A stretch of DNA of 64,000 nucleotides from JALZUR01 sp965205365 (lineage in GTDB: Bacteria; Bdellovibrionota; Bdellovibrionia; Bdellovibrionales; UBA1609). The notes under the pieces were generated by a model. It ran no database searches, was not told where the DNA came from, and saw nothing but the letters and a program-made list of their open reading frames with translations. Of this stretch, positions 45,008 to 55,177 are shown piece by piece (positions within the stretch are counted from its first letter, which is position 1; every line of letters begins with the position of its first letter). The position numbers and the translations under genes were made by a program. The stretch lies in the NCBI GenBank assembly GCA_965205365.1, contig CBDBGT010000011.1, forward strand, positions 186,001 to 250,000, given 5' to 3'.

Positions 45008-48000
45008 CTAGCTTAATAGATACTCAAAATCTTTTTTTGTAAGACCTGAATCACCTTTAAAACTAGTTGCAGTTATATCTTCAGTGTTTTCAATAAGAAG
45101 AAGATTAAAAGCTTCTTGCTTAATATTTTTTAACATTTGAATTTTTTCTTCAATGGAATTGTTCATTATGTATCTATAAACGTGAACTGGTTGTTTTTGA
45201 CCTATTCTGTGAGCTCTATCTGTTCCTTGATTTTCAGCTGCTGGATTCCACCATGGCTCAACATGTATAATGTAGTTAGCCTTAGTTAGATTTAAACCAA
45301 CACCACCTGTTTTAAGAGTCATTACTAAAGCCTTATGACCTTCTTTATTAAACTCACTTAGAGTTTCTTCACGTTTTTTTTGAGAATCTTTCCCTGTAAT
45401 AGATAAAACGCTTAATTTTTTTTTCTTTAATTCTTTTTTAATGCTCTCTAAGGTTAAAATAAAATTTGTAAAGATTAAAACACTTTTATTAGAGGTTAAA
45501 AGTTCTTCAACTCTTTCAACCACTATAGATAGCTTTGGGCTTAATACCTTATAGTTACTTTCAGCTACAACATTAGGACATGAGCAAACTTGTCTTAATT
45601 TCATAAGCGCTGCAAACATTTGAATTTGAGATCTAGATTCACCTTGTTCTGTTAAGAGTTTTTGAATTTTAGAATTCCAAGAAAGAGCTACATTTTTATA
45701 AATTTCTCTTTGTTGATCGTCAAAATCAATTTTTAAAATAGATTCAGTTTTATCTGGAAGTTCTTTTAAAACCTCATCCTTAGTTCTTCTTAGCACTAAA
45801 GGCTTTGATTTAAGCTTTAGATAATCTATTTCCTTTTTCTTTATGGATCCGGTATTTATTTTTCTAGGACCATAAATTTTCATAAAATCAGAGTATTTAC
45901 CTAAAGCTCCTGGAACCGATAAATCTATTAACGAATAAAATTCACCATAATGATTTTCCATAGGAGTACCTGTAAGACAAATTTTTACTTTTGCACTTAA
46001 AATTCTTGCTGCTTGAGAACGCATAGATTTAATATTTTTAAGTTGTTGAGCTTCATCAAAAACAATTACATCCCAATTTTTATCTTTAAAGACTTCCTGA
46101 TATTCTGTTAACAAGCCATAAGTCACTAAAATGATGCCTCTATCTATTTTTTTAAATTTATTTTGAAGATTATTTTTATATGTAAAAATATTTAAATTAG
46201 GAGTGAACTTGTTAGTTTCACTTTTCCAATTATGAATAAGCGAGGTTGGTACAACAATTAAATGTAGTCTTTTTTGATCTAAGTTATTTAAATGATTCAA
46301 AAATGATAAAATTTGAATGGTTTTCCCTAAACCCATATCGTCAGCTAAAACCCCTCCTAAACCTATTTGATATAATTGGATAAGCCATGATACACCTTTT
46401 GTTTGAAAAGCCTTAAGGGTGCCTTCAAAGTTTTGTTGTAATATGTTTGTTTCTATTTCAAGAGCGTCGTACTCTTTTGCAATAGCCTCCCATTGCTTGC
46501 TTCCTGTAATAGGAAGACCTGTTTGCCTTAAAGCTAAAATATCTAATATATGTGATCTATAAAACTGTGGGTCATTATTTTTTACATCATCCCCCTCCAA
46601 TGATTTTTTTTTATTTAAATAAACCTTATCCCAAAAATGATTTAACCATGTTACAATAGGCACCTCTTTTTCAGGAATAAAATACAGTTCATTATTGTGT
46701 CGTACCACAGTGTTAGTTTTAAAAACCTTTGCTTCTTCTTCTGTAATTTTCACACCATCAAAATAGTATTTAGGATTAAGTTCAAACCAATCTATTTTTT
46801 GATTTTTTTCAGGTTTTTCTAAAATCTTGATTTCAGCTTTTAAAATATCTTTTTTTAGAACTTTAATTTTTTTTTCATCAAGAATACAATTATTTTTATC
46901 TATAAAATTACCAATATTCAGTGGGCAAAAACTGTCTATCTGTATACTTAGACCTTCTTTAACGCTTTGTTTTGGGTTTATTTCAAAATTATCAAAATTA
47001 TCAAGACTAAATAATCTACTTTTATAATAGCTTAAAAAATTTTTTATTAAGGGTTCAATAAAATTAAAAACATTGTTTTGAGAAGAAGTTATTGTTATTT
47101 TAGATTCTAAAACTTGAAGAATCTCATAATTTTTTTTTTCAAATAAATCATAAATGCACTCGTTTACATATTTTATAAAAAAGTCAGATACTACTTTAGA
47201 AACATCAGTTGTTTCATTATAAGTTAACTTTAATATCACCTTACTTAATTTTTCCCAAAATTTAGCTTCATTAAGCTTAGATTCTTCTTTTGAAGCTGCA
47301 ATAACCTCCATTAGTATAAAAGAAAAAAAACCAGAACTCTTAAAAAGTTTTAGTTCTGAAAGCCTTTTTCTTCCTTTTACTGCAATATTTACAGCATCTT
47401 TTTGAAGGTATGTAGCAAGGCCTCCTTTAAGTCCTAAAAGAGTTTTTAATATTTTAGTCATAAAATATGAGTTTGGGTCTAAAGATATATTAGGATATTT
47501 TAATTCAACCTTTGAAGACTCAATATTTGAAAAAATTAAACTTAACTTATCTGAATCAATAATTTTTGCATTTAAATTATGTGCTACCTTTACAGGTAAT
47601 AATTCTTCAAGTTTTTTTATTTTCTCAAGAGGTTTTTGGTAAAAGGAGTCACCATAGGAAATTGTTTTTTTTAAAAAATCTTTTGAAACATCAAAAGAAA
47701 GTGATTTAGGTTGAAATTTTAAATGATCTGCTGAAAATAAATTTTTGATATTCTCTCTGATCTCATCTTCTTTTGTAATAAAAAGCTCACTACCCTCTTT
47801 TATATAAAAGACTGAGCCCATCATTCTAACTTTTGTTAAATTGATATTATAACTTAAACTTAAAGAAAGTACATTATTAGATAAACTTAAGTTAGCATTA
47901 TGAAATAAAACATCCTTAAGGTTAATTTTTAAAATCTCCTCTGATATTTTAAAAATTCCTTTAAAAGAAAGGCTATAGCCTTTATCATCATAAGGTTTTT

Positions 48001-48703
48001 CTATTAAAAAAACTCTAATTTTTTTTTGCAAAAGTAAATCATTTAAAGAACTTATAATTTTACTAGCAATTTTATCTTCTTGTTCATAAAAAGAAGCCTC
48101 AGGCCTAAGTACTTGTTTGCTCCATAGTAGGGACTTAACTATTTTTTTCTCAAAAATCATCTCCCAAGGTAACAATACCCCAAAAGGATGCTTAGATAAA
48201 TCTAAAAAATTAAAAGTTTCACCTGTTTTAAATCTAATAAAAAAACAATCGAGTACACTAAGTTCAGTTTCAAATTTCTCAACTATTTTGTTCATTGGAA
48301 AAACATATTCTTTTAAAAAATCTTTTTTATGGAGTTGAACACTCTCTTCATGCTCAATATAAATTTTATTTCTTGTTGAAAGAAAAAATTCAATTAACTC
48401 TTCTTTATTTATTATAAAATATTGAATCGCTTTTAATAATGGATTACATGGGTAGTCTTTTAATTTTAAAATCAATCCAAAAATATTAAAAATTTCTTTA
48501 AAAGAAGTTTTGTTAAAGCTTACTTTTTGAGTTTTTCTATTGATTTGAAAAACACTTTCATCTGCTAAAGTAATGAGCAAACTATCTCTATCTTCTCTTG
48601 TAAGTTTAATATTTTTTAAGTTATCTAAATTTGTGACTACACCCTCAGCTTTTGATAGTAGAGAAGAAATAAGAAGAGTTTGAGTATATTTTCTTTCGCC
48701 CAT
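45008..48703 (-). CDS. SNF2/RapA-superfamily helicase-like ATPase
   Basis: A 1231-residue protein. The C-terminal third is a Swi2/Snf2 ATPase: GGVLADDMGLGKTIQ (Walker A, near residue 785), VFDEAQQLKN (near 883), CLTGTPMENHYGEFYS, then the helicase C lobe with TLKTGGVGLNLTKANYII and HRIGQKQPVHVYR. The N-terminal 700 residues have no motif I recognise apart from a SWIM-less, Lys/Leu-rich composition. Roles in DNA repair or transcription are possible. No restriction or defence genes adjoin it. The start is supported only weakly. Confidence 0.85.
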   Translation of the reverse strand: MGERKYTQTLLISSLLSKAEGVVTNLDNLKNIKLTREDRDSLLITLADESVFQINRKTQKVSFNKTSFKEIFNIFGLILKLKDYPCNPLLKAIQYFIINKEELIEFFLSTRNKIYIEHEESVQLHKKDFLKEYVFPMNKIVEKFETELSVLDCFFIRFKTGETFNFLDLSKHPFGVLLPWEMIFEKKIVKSLLWSKQVLRPEASFYEQEDKIASKIISSLNDLLLQKKIRVFLIEKPYDDKGYSLSFKGIFKISEEILKINLKDVLFHNANLSLSNNVLSLSLSYNINLTKVRMMGSVFYIKEGSELFITKEDEIRENIKNLFSADHLKFQPKSLSFDVSKDFLKKTISYGDSFYQKPLEKIKKLEELLPVKVAHNLNAKIIDSDKLSLIFSNIESSKVELKYPNISLDPNSYFMTKILKTLLGLKGGLATYLQKDAVNIAVKGRKRLSELKLFKSSGFFSFILMEVIAASKEESKLNEAKFWEKLSKVILKLTYNETTDVSKVVSDFFIKYVNECIYDLFEKKNYEILQVLESKITITSSQNNVFNFIEPLIKNFLSYYKSRLFSLDNFDNFEINPKQSVKEGLSIQIDSFCPLNIGNFIDKNNCILDEKKIKVLKKDILKAEIKILEKPEKNQKIDWFELNPKYYFDGVKITEEEAKVFKTNTVVRHNNELYFIPEKEVPIVTWLNHFWDKVYLNKKKSLEGDDVKNNDPQFYRSHILDILALRQTGLPITGSKQWEAIAKEYDALEIETNILQQNFEGTLKAFQTKGVSWLIQLYQIGLGGVLADDMGLGKTIQILSFLNHLNNLDQKRLHLIVVPTSLIHNWKSETNKFTPNLNIFTYKNNLQNKFKKIDRGIILVTYGLLTEYQEVFKDKNWDVIVFDEAQQLKNIKSMRSQAARILSAKVKICLTGTPMENHYGEFYSLIDLSVPGALGKYSDFMKIYGPRKINTGSIKKKEIDYLKLKSKPLVLRRTKDEVLKELPDKTESILKIDFDDQQREIYKNVALSWNSKIQKLLTEQGESRSQIQMFAALMKLRQVCSCPNVVAESNYKVLSPKLSIVVERVEELLTSNKSVLIFTNFILTLESIKKELKKKKLSVLSITGKDSQKKREETLSEFNKEGHKALVMTLKTGGVGLNLTKANYIIHVEPWWNPAAENQGTDRAHRIGQKQPVHVYRYIMNNSIEEKIQMLKNIKQEAFNLLLIENTEDITATSFKGDSGLTKKDFEYLLS

Positions 48704-48862
48704 TCATATTACAAGAGGTATATTTATCTTCTATGTCAATGTTTGTTTGAATTAAGATTGTTTTTTATGCAAATACTTTTTTTAACCTTTGTGAAGGTTC
48801 CAGACTTTGATCCTATTTACATTCACTATCTCTTGTATTTCAATAAATATAAGGAGTTTAGG

Positions 48863-49348
48863 GTGCGGAAAAAATTATTTTTATTATTTTTTAGTTTTTT
48901 CAGTATTCTTCTTTATTTAGATGAATACTTAACCACCCCACTCCCTGTAGATACAATAACAAATCCAACAAAGCATAATATTCTTCTTAATTTGTCCTCT
49001 AAAATCGACAAGGTAATTTACAACAACTTAATCTATAGCAACTATAACTGCTTTTTATTAAATCCTAGGCAAGCTCAGTGCACTCAGTTTAGAAAAGATG
49101 AGAGCACTATACCTTCAAATGATCTTGTTGAACTTTACAAACACACATTTAGTAATGGACAAGCCTTTAGAATCTACCAACACTCTAATGGAGAGACAAA
49201 TATTGAGTTTAGAATTAAATCCTCTAATACACGTTATCGTTATTCTTTTACTTCAATAAATCAAATACCCTTATTTACTAAGAAAAAAGGACTTTTTGTA
49301 ACTGATACCATTGAATGGGATATAAGCTCTTTAAATCATATTTTATAA
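48863..49348 (+). CDS. Exported or membrane-anchored protein of unknown function
   Basis: GTG start at 48863 with AAGGAG at 48851-48856; the frame is open further upstream but without a ribosome site. The 161-residue product begins RKKLFLLFFSFFSILLYL, a signal peptide or anchor, followed by a soluble domain with two nearby Cys (NCFLLNPRQAQC) and strands near its end (FRIYQHSNGETNIEF). I do not recognise it. It is divergent from the helicase gene. Confidence 0.6.
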   Translation: MRKKLFLLFFSFFSILLYLDEYLTTPLPVDTITNPTKHNILLNLSSKIDKVIYNNLIYSNYNCFLLNPRQAQCTQFRKDESTIPSNDLVELYKHTFSNGQAFRIYQHSNGETNIEFRIKSSNTRYRYSFTSINQIPLFTKKKGLFVTDTIEWDISSLNHIL

Positions 49349-49363
49349 ATATATATTTAATTA

Positions 49364-49393
49364 TTAAAGAGATTTTATGAGACAGCTCTTTAA
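49364..49393. terminator. Inverted repeat after the exported protein gene
   Basis: TTAAAGAG (49364-49371) and CTCTTTAA (49386-49393) are perfect complements with a 14-base loop, 15 bases after the stop. No T-run follows. It is a possible terminator stem. Confidence 0.35.
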
Positions 49394-49541
49394 GAGGAGT
49401 TGACTAACAAACCTTATTTGAATGAGAATATTAGGACTGAGACAAAACTTAAAAATAAGAGGTTAACATCATGGTCATTCTAAAATCAAAAAAACAACAC
49501 TGGATTTTTAAATTGACTCAGGTTTTTTTCTAGGAGGATTA

Positions 49542-50084
49542 GTGAAAATTTTTAAATCATTCCCAATTTTTCTTATAATCTTAGTATTTGTGATTTTAAG
49601 CTATCAAAACTGTTCTGATTTAAATCTTCAGGATTTAAAAGATAATCGACGACAAGGTCAATTTTCAGTTTATAGCCCCATAGCGTATAGCTCTCTATCT
49701 TTTTTAAATTATGATCAAGGATCTTGTTTGCCTGTAGAAATTGATCTTGTTGAAGTTTTTAATGAAGTTTCTCATATTTGTGCTCTTGTAACTAATTCTT
49801 GTGAACTTAATTTTTTATCTTCTCAAGGTTTTTCAATGGACAATAATGATATTTGCAGTACTGCTAAGGATGTCAATTCAAATTCACTAATTGCAAGCTT
49901 TACAACGGCCTTATCTTCTGACTTTGGTTATGTCCCTGACCCAAACAAATTCTGTACTATGCAATATCAAAATATGGTAAACATAAAAATACGTAAATGT
50001 GTTAAAGCGAGCAATGGTTGTATTATTTCTTATTTAAAATCTTCTTATGGATTTATAAATGATACTTTTGGTTTTTGTAATTAA
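49542..50084 (+). CDS. Putative lipoprotein with paired cysteines
   Basis: GTG start with AGGAGG ten bases before it. The 180-residue product begins KIFKSFPIFLIILVFVILSY and reaches Cys24 in SYQNCSD, a non-canonical lipobox of a kind I associate with Bdellovibrio relatives. The mature part has two similar cysteine-bearing sections (CALVTNSCELNFLSSQGFSM and CVKASNGCIISYLKSSYGFI), so it is an internal duplication of about 80 residues. Function unknown. Confidence 0.65.
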   Translation: MKIFKSFPIFLIILVFVILSYQNCSDLNLQDLKDNRRQGQFSVYSPIAYSSLSFLNYDQGSCLPVEIDLVEVFNEVSHICALVTNSCELNFLSSQGFSMDNNDICSTAKDVNSNSLIASFTTALSSDFGYVPDPNKFCTMQYQNMVNIKIRKCVKASNGCIISYLKSSYGFINDTFGFCN

Positions 50085-50236
50085 ATATCCTTAACTATTT
50101 TAAAGTAATAAGGCTCAACCCCTATTTGAAAAAAAAGAAATAACATATTTTTTGAAACTTGAAGTTCACTAAATGGTACATTAATCATTTTTTTAATTTC
50201 ATCTGCCATATTTTTTGTAATCACTTGTTCACTCAT
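50081..50236 (-). CDS. Small protein of 51 residues
   Basis: The start at 50236 (MSEQVITKNMADEIKKMI) has AAGGGGG just upstream, stronger than any signal for the longer frame that extends to 50410. The product is soluble, with an amphipathic helix and a hydrophobic patch (NMLFLFFQIGVEPYYF). Not recognised. It converges with the lipoprotein gene, overlapping 4 bases at the stops. Confidence 0.5.
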   Translation of the reverse strand: MSEQVITKNMADEIKKMINVPFSELQVSKNMLFLFFQIGVEPYYFKIVKDI

Positions 50237-50540
50237 TTTGTCCCCCTTTAAGATATATTTTTTATATTCAAATAAATGTATCGTTTGAAAAACAATCATA
50301 TGATATCTCTTTATAAAATGTCCGGTTTTAGAACATTTTATAAAATAAACAAATTTATTAAAATCTACTTTTTTATAAAAAAATTTATAAAAATCTACTT
50401 TAAAAAACATAAGTCTTTAACATTTAAAAAAAAGGATCTATTGTGGTAAAATTTATATAGAGAAAAAACTTGTACCAATTCCATTAAATAATTCTTTAAA
50501 AGGGTTATTAAATTATCATAATATCACTCCTTAGTTGAGC

Positions 50541-50569
50541 TTGACATAAAAATCCTTAAAGACTATAAC
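50541..50569 (+). promoter_or_regulatory. Sigma70-type promoter of the carbonic anhydrase gene
   Basis: A perfect TTGACA (50541-50546), a 17-base spacer and TATAAC (50564-50569). The ATG of the carbonic anhydrase gene is 48 bases downstream of the -10 element. It is the best-formed promoter I found in the window. Confidence 0.75.
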
Positions 50570-50616
50570 AACCTAAATAACTAAAGTGTTTAAACCTTAT
50601 TAAGATTAGAACATAT

Positions 50617-51270
50617 ATGAAAACATTAACTAGTGAGATGCAGTCCCAAATTACACCTAAAAAAGCCCTCAATCTTTTAAAAGAAGGTAATAAACGGTTT
50701 ATTACTAACTTAAAGATAAATAGAAATTTTTTAAAACAAGTAAATGATACTTCAAATGGACAGCACCCTTTTGCTGTTATTCTTAGTTGTATTGATTCTC
50801 GAACATCAGCGGAATTGATTTTTGATCAAGGTTTAGGTGATATTTTTAGTATTCGTATAGCAGGTAATGTTTTAAATGAAGATGTCTTAGGAAGTATGGA
50901 ATTTAGCTGTAAAGTAGCAAGAGCTAAAATTATACTAGTCTTAGGTCATACAAAATGTGGAGCCGTGAAAGCTGCATGTGACTCTGTTAAAATGGGAAAT
51001 TTAACCCCATTATTAAATAAAATTCAAAGTGCTGTAAGTGATGAAAAATCTATATTAAAAAATAGAAATTCAAATAACACAAAATTTGTTGAAAAAGTTT
51101 CTGAAATAAATGTAAAAAAAATTGTTGTTGATATAGTAAAACGAAGTTCAATTTTAAAAAAACTCATTGAAGATGGAGACTGTGCTATTACTGGTGGTAT
51201 TTATGATGTTACAACAGGTTGTGTTCATTTTTATGAAAAAGACTCTAAAAATCATAATCTAAATTTATAA
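50617..51270 (+). CDS. Beta-class carbonic anhydrase
   Basis: Zinc enzyme interconverting carbon dioxide and bicarbonate, 217 residues. The ligands and dyad are visible: Cys58, Asp60 and Arg62 in SCIDSRT, and His111 and Cys114 in LGHTKCGAV. IRIAGNV and GGIYDVTTGCVHFYE are further family marks. No signal peptide, so cytoplasmic. No strong ribosome site is visible, although the promoter is strong. Confidence 0.92.
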   Translation: MKTLTSEMQSQITPKKALNLLKEGNKRFITNLKINRNFLKQVNDTSNGQHPFAVILSCIDSRTSAELIFDQGLGDIFSIRIAGNVLNEDVLGSMEFSCKVARAKIILVLGHTKCGAVKAACDSVKMGNLTPLLNKIQSAVSDEKSILKNRNSNNTKFVEKVSEINVKKIVVDIVKRSSILKKLIEDGDCAITGGIYDVTTGCVHFYEKDSKNHNLNL

Positions 51271-51492
51271 TTTTTGCAACTAAAAATCCTCTACTAATAA
51301 CAAAACAATATCAATTAAATTCAATAAGTTTTAAAAAAAATTCTATAAAAACTTATATTTAATAAAATTTTAATTTTAAAAAAATATAAGATTAGATTAT
51401 TCATGCTCCTTCTAAGTCGTGGTTGAAATTTTAATTTTTCTGGCCTTGTTTTTAATTAGAATAAGGTGATTAATTTTTTATTGTTGCTTTTC
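51271..51492. other. Gap between carbonic anhydrase and aminopeptidase genes
   Basis: AT-rich sequence between converging genes. ATAAGTTTT (51324-51332) and AAAACTTAT (51348-51356) could form a weak stem with a 15-base loop. Nothing else is visible. Confidence 0.35.
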
Positions 51493-54144
51493 TCATAGAG
51501 CTTTAATTTTTAAACAACGCTCCTCAATATCTATTTGTTTTAAAAGTGCTTTTTTTACTCCAAATGACCATGATGAATTTTTGATCTGAGCTCTTGTTAT
51601 TGGAGTGTTTTCCTTATATCCACCGCAAAAAAATGGAGAAAATTTATAAGCAAAAATAATTTGAGCTTTTTCAGGTAAATTAGAAATTCTATCTATATTT
51701 TTAAAAAAGCTTTCTTGTATAAATTTAAAATATTTTTTTCTTTGTATATAAGGGATCAGATTTAAAAGAATAGAGGCTCTTTCTTCTAATGAAATATTAG
51801 AAGTTTCATTTAAAGCTTTTGAAAGCCAAATACTTTTATTCTTTGTAAAACTAACTTCAGACTCAAGTTTATTAAGGAATCCTCTCCTTGAAGAATCTTT
51901 TTTAAATAAAAGATCAATATAAGAGTTGTCTTTATATTTTATACTCGAAAGTTTTTTTCCAAGAAGCCATTTCTTATCAATATCTATTTTAAAACCAATA
52001 TCAAAAGGACATGTACTTAAACATTGATAAAGCTTAGCAGGATTGTCCTTATAAGTATTATCAGCCCATTTTTTAAACAATATTTTTTTAAGATCAATAT
52101 CTTTAGTTTTTACAATAAGATTTTCTAAAAGTTTTGAAAGATTAAGGCGGTCTATTTTTGCTTTATTTTTATCACTGTAGTAATGAAAAATAGGTCTGTA
52201 TGGATAAAGTAAAGATAACATTGAATTTAGAGTGTCCGGATTTTTTTCTTTAGGCAGTTGTTTTATCAAAATAGGAATTATTTTTTCTGGAGAAAGTTTA
52301 CCAAATCTAAGCTTATCATTCATTATTGACCAAAATTGAGATTTAAAAAGATGAGATTTAAATTTATTGATGTTATTAGATATAAACATAAAGGACTTTG
52401 AATCAAAATCTACTTTTATAAAACCATGATCATTCCAATTTGGAAAAACTGCTTTAGGACAAGAAATTTTTGTTAAAGGTTTCCAACGAGTTTTTTCTCC
52501 ACTAATCAATACAGTAAAAATATTTTGAGGTTTAAAATTTTTATTGCTAGTCCATAGGGCAACTTCAAGTTTATGAGTTCTAAATATTTTATCCCCACTA
52601 GCAATGCTTTGTGTAAATATTAATTTTTTTAATAAATCTTTATCACAAGAAATTTCTGTTGTAATAGAATTTAAGCCTTTTGTTTGCAGCCACTCCCTTG
52701 TCCATTTAGTTAAATTTTTAGAGGTGTGAGTCTGTAGGGTTGCTATAAAATCTTTTCTTTGTGTGTTTTTTTCTGCAAAAATTTTAAAATAATCAGTTAA
52801 ACCAAGCTTAAATTTATTTTCACCAATTAAAAATACAAGTTGTTTTAATGCAGCAGCTCCTTTTCCATAAGTGATTCCATCAAAATTTGAAAATGCCTCA
52901 TTTGTAGAAGGAATACTTGTTTCAATAGGGTGACTTGTGCTCCATTGATCTTCAGAATAAGCTCTTTTTTTAGGACCATTTAAAAAGTTTTGCCAAGCCT
53001 CTTTATACTCAGTATTATAATATAAACCCGAAAAAGCCATATAGGTTGCAAAACTCTCATTCAACCATAAATTATCCCACCAGTCCATTGTGACAAGGTT
53101 TCCAAACCACATATGAGCCATTTCATGAAAAATAACATTTGAAAGATTTCGTAGATGAGACCTTAAAGGCTGATCTTCTCTATGTATATAGGATTCATTA
53201 AAAGTAACAGCAGCAACATTTTCCATTGCTCCAGCATTAAAATCAGGAACAATAACCTGATCATATTTAGTGTATGGGTAATCTGTAGAAAAATATTGTT
53301 CAAAAAAGTTAAAACTTTGTTTTGTAGTCTTAAACCAATACTTAGGCTTTACGTATTTTGCCAATGACTGTCTAGAAAAAAGTTTTAAAGAAATCTCTTT
53401 GGATTTTAATTTAGCTTTATCCTCCCATACTTTATATGGTCCAGCATGTAGAGAAAAAAGGTATGTAGAAAATTTTTGAGATTTTGGAAAAAACCACTTT
53501 TTATAACCACTCTTAACTACAACACGTTGCTCTTTAACAGAACTAATTACTCTCCAATTTAAAGGTGTTGTGACGTTTAAACTATAAGAAGCTTTTAAGT
53601 TTGGCTGATCAAACATTGGAGCAAATAGATTTGCATCATAAGGTTCAAAATCAGTATAAAGATAAACATTTTTATCTAAAGAATCTTTAAACTTATAAAA
53701 ACCACTTCCATTTTTACTATATTCTTTAGAATATGCTATTTTAAGAATATTCTTTTCTTCTTTTAAATATACAGTAGGGATACTGATAAAGTAATCATTA
53801 TATTTAAAATCAGACACGTGCTTACCATTTATATAAAGTTTATTCACTAAACCTTTTTCAAAATCTACTGTTAGCACCTTGTTTTTAAAATTTGATTTTG
53901 AAAAATTGAAAATAATTGTAGATATTCCAGTAAATGAAGAGCTAATATTGGCAGTTTTTAAATCAATTTCAAATAAATAAGAGATATTAGATAGGTTAGA
54001 TTTTCTTAAATTAGCAATACTTTGTATTAATCCTTTTTTAGATTCACGAGGCTCCACTGTTTTTGAAGAAGACTCTTTTTTAGAACAAGAGACTCCTAGA
54101 GATAAAATAGATAAAACAAAAAGATTTAGAAAAAAACATTTCAT
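51493..54144 (-). CDS. M1-family aminopeptidase lipoprotein
   Basis: An exported zinc aminopeptidase of 883 residues. The N-terminus is a lipoprotein signal with Cys20 in LSLGVSCSKKE. The substrate motif GAMEN lies near residue 306, the zinc motif HEMAHMWFG near 341 and the downstream Glu in WLNESFATY. The N-terminal beta domain and the helical C-terminal domain are full length. It resembles PepN/ERAP-type enzymes but is placed in the envelope, perhaps for peptide scavenging. It stands as a single gene. Confidence 0.9.
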   Translation of the reverse strand: MKCFFLNLFVLSILSLGVSCSKKESSSKTVEPRESKKGLIQSIANLRKSNLSNISYLFEIDLKTANISSSFTGISTIIFNFSKSNFKNKVLTVDFEKGLVNKLYINGKHVSDFKYNDYFISIPTVYLKEEKNILKIAYSKEYSKNGSGFYKFKDSLDKNVYLYTDFEPYDANLFAPMFDQPNLKASYSLNVTTPLNWRVISSVKEQRVVVKSGYKKWFFPKSQKFSTYLFSLHAGPYKVWEDKAKLKSKEISLKLFSRQSLAKYVKPKYWFKTTKQSFNFFEQYFSTDYPYTKYDQVIVPDFNAGAMENVAAVTFNESYIHREDQPLRSHLRNLSNVIFHEMAHMWFGNLVTMDWWDNLWLNESFATYMAFSGLYYNTEYKEAWQNFLNGPKKRAYSEDQWSTSHPIETSIPSTNEAFSNFDGITYGKGAAALKQLVFLIGENKFKLGLTDYFKIFAEKNTQRKDFIATLQTHTSKNLTKWTREWLQTKGLNSITTEISCDKDLLKKLIFTQSIASGDKIFRTHKLEVALWTSNKNFKPQNIFTVLISGEKTRWKPLTKISCPKAVFPNWNDHGFIKVDFDSKSFMFISNNINKFKSHLFKSQFWSIMNDKLRFGKLSPEKIIPILIKQLPKEKNPDTLNSMLSLLYPYRPIFHYYSDKNKAKIDRLNLSKLLENLIVKTKDIDLKKILFKKWADNTYKDNPAKLYQCLSTCPFDIGFKIDIDKKWLLGKKLSSIKYKDNSYIDLLFKKDSSRRGFLNKLESEVSFTKNKSIWLSKALNETSNISLEERASILLNLIPYIQRKKYFKFIQESFFKNIDRISNLPEKAQIIFAYKFSPFFCGGYKENTPITRAQIKNSSWSFGVKKALLKQIDIEERCLKIKAL

Positions 54145-54517
54145 AAAAAATACTCCTTTAAAATTAAGTTAAAATATTACACTAATTTATGAAAAAAACG
54201 AATACTATATTTATAAAAAATATAAATAATAAACCTAATTTACTCTTTATATTATAAGATGAACCTCATAATCAGAGTTAAAATGCTAAGAAAGTACTTT
54301 AATTTAAAATACATGATTCAATATTTACAAATAGTTGAACTTATAACGCGTTTTTAGTGCTAGTTTTAAATCCAGATAATGAAAAAACTTTAAAAACAGT
54401 CCCTTAAATTTAAGCAACGATACAAGTCACATACATATTAAGAAATTGAGTAAATGGATTTGAACTTAATAAGTTTTATAAAGAAAAAACATTTTTATAG
54501 AAAAATACTAAAATATA
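54145..54517. other. AT-rich gap upstream of the aminopeptidase gene
   Basis: About 370 bases with no gene and no hairpin that I can support. It presumably holds the aminopeptidase promoter, but no convincing hexamer pair is seen. Confidence 0.4.
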
Positions 54518-55036
54518 TTATTTTAATATTTTCTTAATGACAAATTTACCTGCTGCTAATAAAATACAAGTAACGATAAAAAGCTTAGTCATAGACAATA
54601 TGCTCCATTTTGTTTTTGTAAACCATGATGCAGTTTGCACTAGATCCTCTGAAATACTAGGGTATTGTGATAGCAACATTATTACATGAATATTTTCACC
54701 AAAATCAGTCAAACCTGCCATAATCGGAATAATAGCAAGCCAACCAAGCAAATTATTGATACGAAGTCTATAAATAAGTCCTGCAAAAAAGGTCACATAA
54801 ATCAATGGAAATAAAATATCTAAAGTAGAACTCATAAGTAAATAGATATAACGACCATCTTCACCATATTGGGCCATTAGTTTTTGAACAAGTAAAAAAT
54901 CATATTCAAGCTGTCCATCAAGAGTCTCACCACCCAGAGGAATATTAGGAAAAATCACTTTAATAAATAAAAAAGTTCCAATAAAAGTTAAAATCAAAAC
55001 CTTAGTTTTTTCAGCAAATTGAAAATAACTCACCAT
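54518..55036 (-). CDS. Multi-pass membrane protein of unknown function
   Basis: A 172-residue inner-membrane protein with four hydrophobic segments (about 13-28, 68-90, 96-110 and 150-168). The loop DFGENIHVIMLL and the stretch STLDILFPLIYVTFFAGLIY are its most distinctive parts. I recall similar small membrane proteins annotated only as hypothetical. It lies between the aminopeptidase and the merR-ihfA-pheT-pheS unit, all on the - strand. Confidence 0.65.
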   Translation of the reverse strand: MVSYFQFAEKTKVLILTFIGTFLFIKVIFPNIPLGGETLDGQLEYDFLLVQKLMAQYGEDGRYIYLLMSSTLDILFPLIYVTFFAGLIYRLRINNLLGWLAIIPIMAGLTDFGENIHVIMLLSQYPSISEDLVQTASWFTKTKWSILSMTKLFIVTCILLAAGKFVIKKILK

Positions 55037-55177
55037 GAAAAAATCCTAGAGCAGTTTTGTTGAATCCATTTTTTTTCTAAGCAAGTTTCTAATATAAAAT
55101 ATTGCGTACTCAAATTCTTTAAACTCATTCTTATCCTTATTATAAAATAATTATAACCTTAAGATATTTAAAAAAAA

